Shown: positions 23,656 to 34,400 of the stretch, piece after piece
How the letters are laid out: each line of letters begins with the position of its first letter
How positions within the stretch are numbered: the stretch's first letter is position 1
Position numbers and translations under genes: made by a program
The notes under the pieces: model-generated
What the model was told of the DNA's origin: nothing
What the model saw: only the letters and a program-made list of their open reading frames with translations
Database searches by the model: none
IMG/VR virus record: IMGVR_UViG_3300042451_000105
Span: 16,822 to 80,821 of that record
DNA length: 64,000 nucleotides
Direction: 5' to 3' (one strand)
From: a virus

Positions 23656-25427
23656 CTATTGTATGTTTCATCTTGAACTTCTGGGTATCCTGTCGGAGCA
23701 TATTCTGCACCAGATGGTTTTTCATATGGATCAGTTGGTTCTGCATTCTCATCTGTATTAAAACTAGTAGTGCCATCAGCAAAAGAGAAATATCTATATC
23801 CAGCGTTTGTAAACTTAAATGCATTATCAATAAAGGGATCATAGTAAATTAAATCTACTATATCTTTTGACCTACCCATTTTAACTTTAGCTTCAAAGAT
23901 TTGTTTCCAGTCTTTAAAGTAGTTATCAAATATTTCAGGATAGTTACCTTCTGCAGTACGTACAAAGAAATCAAAAGTATAAGCTACTATGTTACCTTTA
24001 TCATCATACTGCTTTTTACTAGCATCATCTAATATAGGTATAACGCCTTGCACGGTTACTGTCTCTTGATTAGCTTTATGATCCTTACCAATAAATGAAT
24101 TAGTCATCTCAAAGGTCGGATATTTTTTAGTAAAAGATTTATACCAATTTTGATCTTCTATAAATTCTTTTACTTTAGCTGTAAACTCATTTTGGTCTTT
24201 AATAAATATTCCCTTATGATGTAACCAACCATAGAATTCACTATAGTTTTCTTCTTTCTGAACAGTACCTAATTCTATAACTCCATCAATATCATGTATA
24301 TCTTCATCTATAGCTCTATACACGGTGCCATAGTATCTTAATACCATAGAACCACTTAACTTATAACCCATATTAGGATCATTAAGCATAAAGTCTATAA
24401 TTGATTTAGCTTCAGCATCTTTAGATAAAGTTTGATTGTACTTTTTTATCTCTAATTGTTTAAATGCTCCCAGATTATTTTTATCAGGAACCAATAAAGA
24501 ATCACCAACTCTTTCTACACCACGTGTAAAAATATTATAATTACCCTTATAGATATCATCTACTAAATCCAGCAATCTATCTTCTAAGTCTTGCTGACTA
24601 AGCTTATCAAACTTATTTCTAAACAAAGACAAAAAGAAATCATGAATCTTATACCATAACTTCTTTAGTGCACTGGATTGTTTATCATAAGGATTATACT
24701 TAAAGCCACGCTTTTGGAAATACTCTTTATCTACATCACCATTACCTCGTTCACTTCTAACAAATGTGGTTAAGTCTCTTCCATAAAAATCTGTAAGACC
24801 CTCAGCAATAAAATCTATAATTACTTGTTTGTGTGCAGTAAAATTAAAAGTTCTATCTGCATACATATCAACAAGATACGCTGGTAAATCACTATCTTTA
24901 TCTAGATTTTCTTTAGTAAAAATATCTTCTACCTCTGTAGTATCTTCTAACTTTAATCTATAAGATCTGTATAGATCTTTATACTTAGACCAGCTTTTAA
25001 TATTAAACCAAAGATTATTATAGAGCTCGCTTTTCTTACCTAAGAAACTAAGCATGATGTTAGCTACTTGCTTTGGTACAATTTCTTCAGCACCATCTCT
25101 AATAGCTAAATACTTTTGTAATAAATCAAATCCAGCTAAAGGATTACCGGGAACATTATTTAATACAGCCTCAGCAACATTACCACCTTCAACTTTAATA
25201 TTAAGAGCTTTTACAAAATCTAGTAATATCTTATTAGTTCCTGCAGATAATTTAGAATTAAGAGGAATAGAATTCTTTTTTCTATTTACAATATTCTTAT
25301 ATACAGTAGCTGGAGGATTACCCTCAAACTTATCCCAAAGATAAGTAGCCATCTTTGTACCTTGGAATGCTTCTAACCTTTGAAAGTCAGGATCTGATTT
25401 TATAGGACAGGTTGCCATTAGCCACAA
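23643..25427 (-). CDS. Virion-associated protein with nucleotidyltransferase-like motif, 594 aa
   Basis: It sits between the RNA polymerase giant and the 1855-aa giant, overlapping both. Residues 359-381 contain GS (359-360), then RYYGTVYRAIDED, then DIHDID (376-381). This resembles the GS...DxD core of the polymerase beta-like nucleotidyltransferase fold. The N-terminal half is helical and basic. If active it might nucleotidylate a host protein or RNA after injection. The motif is short and the surrounding fold is not certain, so it could be only a cargo protein. Confidence 0.5.
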   Translation of the reverse strand: MWLMATCPIKSDPDFQRLEAFQGTKMATYLWDKFEGNPPATVYKNIVNRKKNSIPLNSKLSAGTNKILLDFVKALNIKVEGGNVAEAVLNNVPGNPLAGFDLLQKYLAIRDGAEEIVPKQVANIMLSFLGKKSELYNNLWFNIKSWSKYKDLYRSYRLKLEDTTEVEDIFTKENLDKDSDLPAYLVDMYADRTFNFTAHKQVIIDFIAEGLTDFYGRDLTTFVRSERGNGDVDKEYFQKRGFKYNPYDKQSSALKKLWYKIHDFFLSLFRNKFDKLSQQDLEDRLLDLVDDIYKGNYNIFTRGVERVGDSLLVPDKNNLGAFKQLEIKKYNQTLSKDAEAKSIIDFMLNDPNMGYKLSGSMVLRYYGTVYRAIDEDIHDIDGVIELGTVQKEENYSEFYGWLHHKGIFIKDQNEFTAKVKEFIEDQNWYKSFTKKYPTFEMTNSFIGKDHKANQETVTVQGVIPILDDASKKQYDDKGNIVAYTFDFFVRTAEGNYPEIFDNYFKDWKQIFEAKVKMGRSKDIVDLIYYDPFIDNAFKFTNAGYRYFSFADGTTSFNTDENAEPTDPYEKPSGAEYAPTGYPEVQDETYNSCKL

Positions 25428-28400
25428 ATTTCTTTTAATATTTCACCAATTGTATCTTCATCATATCCCATCTCTTCTAGCATTTTAGAATTAATAGCAG
25501 ATGCTGGATAAATGTTACCATCAACTAAAGTTACTTCTTTTTCTTTTACAACTTGATCCTCGGTATCTGGGGCACTATCAGCATCTTCTTCAAAGAGCTG
25601 ATTGATAGGTTGCACAGAATAAATATACTCTTTAAATTCCGGATCTTCTGCAAACACAGGATTTTTATACCCAAAGTTATAGTATAACTCTTTAAATAAC
25701 TCCATATAAGCTGGCTTATCAATATTAGGATCATCATTTAAGATACCATATCCTTCTTTGTTAAAGAGTAATGTTTTACCAGCCTCATATAATTCTATAA
25801 GAGTGGTAACAGTCTCCTCTACTAACTTCATATTGTTAGCAGTATCTGCAGCATTTAAGTATTTAGCTTTACCAACAAATGATTCAAAGATTGGTAATCC
25901 TATAGTAGTACCAGTTACTTTACTAGCATTACCTAAGTAAGTATCCGAAGCAATAACATTAGTTCCGGTATTATCTTTTGCTTTACTATATATACCAACT
26001 AGACCTGAGTATTTATTAATCAGTCCTATAGTACGCATCTTACCATAAGAATAAGTATATACTCTAGGAGTTAATGTTGAAGATGTACCCTCTGGTAATT
26101 TAGGAACTTCATCACCCATCTTTTCAATAGTATTATCTATTACATAGTTTTTAAACCTGTACTTAGTAATATTATTTCTAGAGTTCTGCTCACCAAACTT
26201 CTTATAGTATCTGTATAAAGCAGTATTACCCTTATTACTTTCTAATACTTTAGTGAACTTATCAATGTTTTCTTTAATGATATCTTTAAAGTTATTACTA
26301 GATAAGATAGGAACAAATGATAAGTATGACTTATTCATACCAGACTGCATGAATCCAAAGATAGATAACTTGTTAAAGAACTCAGAAATCTCTCTATTAA
26401 TAATAGGGTCGGGATTCTTTTCTACATTTATATCAGATAGTTCTTCAAACTGAGTATTCAGTTCTTCTAAGAAATCGGGATCTTTTATATCACCAGTTAA
26501 ACGTAAGTTTTTAATTGTTGCATTCTTAGTTCCAGTTTTAATCTGTTGAGAATCATAAACCAAGTAATCAAACAAATTATAGTCTTCATTTTCTATAGCA
26601 TTCTTTACCATCTCAAACTTATCTGGGAAACTATTGGTACCAAAGAACATTGACTTCAGATTGTATACGTTATGTAAAGCATCTTGGATAAGACCTTTTT
26701 CATAGATATCATCTGAAAAAATACCTTTATCTCTAGTAGCACGTAAGTATTCTCTCTCTAAAACAAAAGCAGTGTACTGTTTTTCAGAACTAAATAAAGG
26801 TATAACATCTGTACGTTTATCAGCTGGTAACTTTGCTAAACCTGTTTCTTCATACTCAGCCTTAGAATAAGTTTTATTATTATACTCCTCACGTAACTTG
26901 GCTCTATCTAAATAGATCTTACCTTCATAGTATACAGCACTTCTTTTAAGACCTCTTACCTTTTCTACATCAATAGAATCACTTACAGCATAACCTTTGT
27001 AATCTTTTACTGTATTGATATCTACAGATCCAATACTATTCTGAATGATAAACTGAAGAAGATCATTTCTAAATAAATCTACAAATGATTCTACATCTTT
27101 ATACTCTTCACGGATGATATTATAGTTGTTGTTAATTATATCAGTTAAGTAAGTATTTATGGTATCACTTGCTCTTAATGGGAAGTAATCTTTAAATACG
27201 TTTAAGATATAATCCTGTATAAAGAATGGAGCAATAGAAGATTGATTTTCCATTCTTGTTGTAATCTCTTGAGGTAATCTATTACCCTCCTCTAATTGTT
27301 CTAATTTACTTAAACGACTCTTTGCTTGGAATAAGTTACCAGACTTCTTAGTATCAACGTTGGTAGAAGAAGAAATTTCCCGCATCACTTGAGCTTGGTC
27401 CTCTACTTCTAAGAAATGTATAAAGGATAACATAGCAAGAGGACTTCTTTTCTCACCATTCTGTACAATCTTTTTAATATTCTCATTAGAGATAGCATAA
27501 ACATTATAAGCTTTAGTCATAATGTCTACTGCTGCAGTTAAAGATTTTTTAGAAGCCAATGGATTCTTCATTGTATTTGCATTATACAATTGCTTAAGTA
27601 AGAAAGGATCCTTTATTTTTTTCTTTAACTCAAGTTTATGCTCAGGATCAAATAAACCATATTTGTTTATTACATACTGTTTTGCTTTAAACTTTAAGAA
27701 ACCAGGACCTTTAGCACTATCTCCAGAAGCATCTAATGATTTAGTGTACATACCATTTAATACTCTGTATGCAGATATATAATCTCTAATTAAAGGTTGT
27801 GATAAGAAATAAGAAGCAGTTTCAACATCAACACCGGCTTGTAACATATACAACAATGTAGGTGTTAACTCATAGATAGCATTCATATCAAATACCCAAG
27901 AGTCTTTTTCAACATCCACCCATCCGTTCATAAGCTGAGATATTACATCTGAGATATAAACAGCTGAATCTTTAGAGTTAAGATCTGATAAAGATATTTT
28001 ACCGTCCTCTGTTTTATTATGTTTAAATAGAATACGATTCTTAGCAGTTCTTGTCTTTCCTTTACTATCTAAGAAAGTATAAGTCTTATTTAAATATGCA
28101 CCAACACGGTTAAGTACTACTGAGTATTTGTTTGATACAGCACCAATACCTAAAGTTAATTTACCAATGTTATTAGACTCATGCTTATATAAGTTATTCT
28201 GAGTCTCAAACATTCTTGTTGGAGAAATAACAAATTCAGAATCCTGAAACTCAGCTTTAGCTCTTGGATCATACTCTCTATTATATTTTGCTAATTCATC
28301 TGCAATTGGTTTAACAATATCTGTTTCGTTAGGAGTAATAAGCTGAACAAAGTTTTCCTTAATCTCCATTATACCAATCATAGATTTAATGATTTCATTC

Positions 28401-31400
28401 TCAATACCTTTTACTGTAATATCATCTGAAGTCATTTGAGCTTCTTTATTAAATACATCATCTAATAAAGTTTTATACTCAGCATCTGCAATAGTTTCTT
28501 GAGTAATATTAATACCTATATTAGGCATTAGGATACTTAACTTATCAATATCAAAGTCACCACCAGATTTAGCAACTAGTTCAGTTGGAACAATTACAAT
28601 AGATCCAGCTTCTGGAGGTAAAAACTCACCAACCTCCATGTATTCAATAGAGTTAAGACCTTGTACAGGAATACGTACACCAACCATCTTAATGGTTTCT
28701 CCGTTAATTTCCTTCCATGCTGTATCTTTCAGCATTTCATTAAGTCTAGCTAATGTATTTACTGGCTGACCATCTGTATGAGTAGTAGTTAAAAGCTTTA
28801 AGAAATCACCTTGTAAAGCAATCTTTACTTGCATTGGTGTGATCTTACCATTTACTATATCATAAAAAGCAAGACCATTAGTACCATACTTTAATAGATC
28901 TTCTTTAGATGGATTACTAAACTTAGGATTCTCAAATCCGGAACTAGATACTTGTACTAACTGCTCACCTTTTACTGTAGGTCTTACAATCTTTCTTTCA
29001 ATGATTGCAACAAGCTGCTTCTCAATAGCATTAGAGTTGATAATACTATCAAAGTCATACTTTAAACTACCATCCTCATTTACATCTAGAATATCCATCT
29101 GATGTTCAGGAACCTCTAAACGTATTAATTCTTTCTGAATAGCTTTAATTAAATCTTTTGGATCTCCTTTAATTAGTTTACCATCAGCACTAAATTCTAG
29201 GCCTACCTCTTTAAATAACTTCTGCTTATAGAACTTTACATAGTTATCAATAGCTTTCTCATATCGCTCTACAATTGGTTTATATTCTTTCTTAAGAGGC
29301 TTACCGTTAGCATAGAGGTTAGTCTCAATAATTGTACGTAACTGAGAAGACAATGTAACTTTACCTTTAAAGTATGGAGCAATGTCTAACTGATTCTTAA
29401 AGAAGTTTAAATTAATACCATTTATAGGATACTCACCAGAATACAATGTACGCTTTGTAGCATCAGTATACATGTTAGGAATAGTACCATCTTCTAATGT
29501 AATATTAGAGATCTTACTACCTGACTTATATAATGCATAAGATATACCTTGCTCAAGCAATTGCTTGTGGAACTGCTCTAAGTTGGTGTCCTTAATAACT
29601 GAAGGAATCAAAGGCATCAATGAAAACTTATGTAATCCGGAAACATTTAATTTCTCTGTTTTTAAAGGACCATAATAACTGGCTTTTAATACTGGGAAGA
29701 ACTCAGATGCTTTTCTAGGATCTACAGAAGTAGGATCATTAATAATCTGGTTATACAAATCTTCTTGTACATCAGACCATTTATTTAAAGATCTTAAGAA
29801 GTTACGATAGAAATCAAAAGTAATCCAACCCTGACCATCACCTTCAGTAATCTTTTTATAAGGTTTTAAAATCTTTTCAGCTCTATCTTCACTTACTCCA
29901 AGACTAGTTAATAACTGTTTGTAGTGACTATAGTATACTGATTCTGGTTCTACATCATCAAGAACTGTAGTCTTAACAGCTGAATCAAATCTTAACTTTG
30001 GTAAACCTTCTTTCTCAGCATATGTATTGTTACTTGTATTATTTAAGTAATCAATGGTGTAGTTATCCAAAATACTAAACTCTCCAGTAGAAGCAATAGC
30101 TGCATTACGTTTAGGAAACTCTTCTTTGTCATGCTTAAACTGAGAAGCATCACCATAAAATAGTTGTGTCTCAAAGTTATTAAACCATGAGTTATACGTA
30201 TAAACCTCATTTACTAACTCTAATTGATCTTGAGGATTAATAGCATATATATTAGTTTTATCTAACCCTTTACCAATTCTAGTTTCTTCAGCAATCTTAT
30301 TTCTAATTTCAGGACTTAGTAATACACTTCCAGTAACAGCACTAATCTGAGTCCAGATCTTATAATTAGTTTTAATCTGATTATCAAAATATTTACCTGA
30401 ATCTTTTTTAATAGCTTTCTCTAGTTCTTCAGAGTAAACTATATCATCTATAGAATCTGCATTATCTACTAACTCGTAAAGCTTAGCTTTAGTAGGACCA
30501 GATAATACAGAATCAAAAGCCATAATCTTAGTACCATTCTTCTTAAAACTATCTACGTTTTGTAATGAAGGAATATTTTTAATATACCAGATTCTTCCTA
30601 ATTCAGCAGATAAGTAGTTTAAGATAATAGGCATTGCAGAATCATGTCCATATCTGGCTACATCCTTAATAGGTAGTATTAAATTATCTACTCCAGATTC
30701 ACCGTAGTACTTATTCATACCAACACCATAAGAAGAACTTTTACTAGCGTGTCTAGGAAGCTCTGGTGTTTTACCTAAAATAATGGCATGTACATCAAAC
30801 ATAAACTTATCATACTTATTAAGTTTATTTGTTTTAATACCTTCAACAGTAATACCATTAAAGTCTCTACGGATACCACTTAAGTTCTCTAAACTAAGAA
30901 TAACATCTTTTCTTCTATTGCCATTAGCATCAAAGAGAGAGTTAATGATATAAGAATGTTTAGCATAAGGATTATTATTAGGATGGTAAACACTTAAGTA
31001 TTGAAACTCAGGATCTTGTAACATCTGATCCATAAACTCAAGTTTATTAAGACCATCAATGATCTGACTTAAAGAGTTTCTTAATGATGTTTCATACTCC
31101 ATGTTACCTTCAGGATTCATGATACCAGTACTAAAATCACTAGAAGTATATCTTGCCTGCAGAGTTAAAAGTTTACTTACATATCCCGCTTGATTACCCT
31201 GCTTAGGATCCCTAAAGAACTTAATAGGGTTAGTAATTATAGTTTTATTTTCTTTAGCTTTTTCTAAAGCTTCTATTAAATAATCAAATGCAATATATGT
31301 CTCCTTGCTTTTTCTATCTACTACAGCATTCTCTAGTGCTGCTCTTAAAGTAGGATTATTATCCAAATAGAAACCTATAGCTTTTAAAAAGTCAAATACA

Positions 31401-34400
31401 TTATACTTATTAATTGATGAAAAGTCTTCAAGTACCTTATCTATATTTAAAATAGGTGTTGAACCTTTCTTTCTAATTACATACTTAGATTTACTAACCA
31501 GGAACTTAGAATTAAAAGTATTAATAATCTTTGTTGTATCACTAGTAGCTCTCTGGATATATGTAGAAACTTTAGTTGAACTAGGTTTTCCTTCCTCTTC
31601 TTCAATAGAAGTAGAAAGCCTGTGTTCTATAATAGGAGTTACTGTTTTATTAAATGTTTGAGCAAATCCTAACCAACGTTTAAAGTTAGCATTATTAATT
31701 TGAGATTGACTTGGATCTCCCAACTTAGCAATTAACTGTGCTACTTCTGGAAAACTTTCTTGTAAGCCAATTAACTTAGTATATATCTCATCAAAACTAT
31801 TTGAGTTAATTAAGGTTTTAGATATAGTACTCCAAGCTTTACCAAACTCAACAAGCTTATTAAAACCTAATCTATTCTTGATAGGTTCTCCGTTTGCTTT
31901 TACTTGGTATAAACTCTTAACCATATAAAGAGCTTGTTTAGAAGCTAACTCTTTTAATGATTTATCATTACCGGTACGGTCAAAACTATCTATACTTGGA
32001 TCTGACTTATCTTCTTCTGCTTCAAGAACTTTTGCTTCAAATGCTAAGTACTTAGATTTTTGTCTATGATAAGCAATAACACCTGATTTTTCTTTACCAG
32101 AAATAACGTTATCTAATTCACCAAAGTTATTAATAGCATACTCTAAAATCCGGATATTATTTCTATCTACAGTATCAGCACCATCAGGATCATTTTCAAC
32201 TCTAGCAATTGTATCAGTTAAAACATCTTGGAAGTACTGCTTAGTATTCTTGTATAAGAAATCTAATGCTCTCTTATCACTATAAATAGCTGAAACGTTT
32301 AATCCAGTAGCATTAATAATTTCAGAAAAAGCACCATCAACTGATTCATTGATTAACCTACTGTCTGATAAACTAATACTTGGTTCTTCTTCATTTAATG
32401 GATCTATACCTCTATACAAGTTACCAAACTGCATGTTCTCTACAGAGTACGCATACTCAAATAGATTACCCAATCTTAAGTTATCATATAACTCTTTTAC
32501 TAATGGTACAACAGTGGGGTCTACAATATCAGTTTGACCGGTAAAGAAAGCTTTTACAATACGCCATAATTTCTGGAAGATACTCTCATTAGGTTTAACA
32601 AGAATTTTCTTACCATCAGATAATACATAACCTCTAAAGTCTTCAGCTAAGTATTCTTCTACTTGCTTATCAGTAGCATTAGCTAAATACTTAACCCCTT
32701 TTCTTACTGAGTTATATAAGCTTTGCTTTTGATCTTGTGTTAATAGTAACTGAGAGAATGCATGCCATGCTTCATGGTATAACGTAGTGTAATCTTTGTT
32801 ACCGGCTTTTGTAAATAATGTAATACCACTAGAACTAAATAGTCCCAATGCATCTGAGTTAGTTAAAGCAATTGCTTCATTAACCGGAATCATTGTAGAA
32901 AGCTTTACTTTCTCACCATCTACCATAACCTCTAAAGATCCATACCAATCTTTAATCTTCTTAATCTCTTCAGGTGTAGTATTTACAGTTTTAAATCCGG
33001 CTCTTTTTAGACTATTATTAATATCATTAATAAGGTCCATATCAAATGTACCTTTAAAACCAGAGGGAGTAGTATTTACATTCTGATTCTTAATAATGGT
33101 TTTAGGTTTGGGTTTAGGTTTAGCAGTACTAGTAGATGGTTCTAAAGCAGCTAATTCTGCGTTATATTTAGCATTGATTTCTTTTACTTTATTTTTATAT
33201 TCATCTGTATTTTCAATGCCGGTAGGAGTTTCTATACCTTGAAATAATAAATCACCTATTTCTTCTCCAAAAGTGCTGGCATATGCAGATAATTCTGCCA
33301 ATCTTCTTCTTTCTATATCTGCTTTAGCATCTGTAGAACTTACTATAGGTTCTTGTTTCTTCTCAGTTGGATACATTTCTTCTAATGCCTCCATAGTAAA
33401 TTCATACTGCAGACTGGGATTAAAAGTTTTAATAGTACCATCATTACGTAATACGGTAAATACTACAGTATTCTGTCTTACAAAATCATTATAGTTAACC
33501 TTACTCTTTGCAAACTTGCCTGAGTTATAGTTAGGTACATCTATCTTACCATCAATGTTATCCTTTGATATGTTTATATAAGCAGTAGCTAATTGCTCTG
33601 CTATAAAATCTTCATCAGCTAAATCCGGATTTTCAGAATCATATATTACATCCTTATCTGAATAGATACTTAGTAATGGTTTCTTACTAGTATTATCATA
33701 ACTGATATTAAAAGTACCATCATTGATATTATAGATATTCTCTAGTATTCCAAACTTTACACTAGCTGATACTTTAGGATCTACAATAAGCTTTGCAAGA
33801 TTCTTAGCTAACTCAGCAGATGTTTTATTTGGAAATATCTGTACTAGATCACCAAACTTATCTAACTTCAAATATGTTTTACCAAAGTTATCAAACTCTA
33901 TATTACTAATAGTATCTGAAGTAACGTTAGTCACCTCTGTTAACTTAACAGGGGTATCAGATAATAAGTTAAAACCGGATCTACCACCAACTATGTTTAA
34001 AGGTAAAGCTAAAGTCTTATTACCTATAAAGGTCTTAATAAACTTATCTACTAACTCTACTTCTTTAGTTCTTTGATCCTCTAATTGTTTTCTTAAGACA
34101 TCAGTGTCTGGAATTTCTACTCCGGCTTTAGCAGCTCTAACAATAGTTCTTTCTACAAGTTCATCTATAGGTGCAAGACTGGTTTCACCACTCTCTATAA
34201 ATATAAATTCTCTTTTACCCTTATTAGTGTTAGGGGTAATGAAATCAGTTACGGGAATAATAGCACCTTCTGCTTCATCCTGACCCTCAATGTTTGTAAT
34301 ATAACCTCTGCTATTTACAAAGATTTTCTTATATCCATCTTTAGTAAGTGTGGCAAAAGATAACTGTGTAATTCTACTACCTCTAGATGTAATTATGTCA

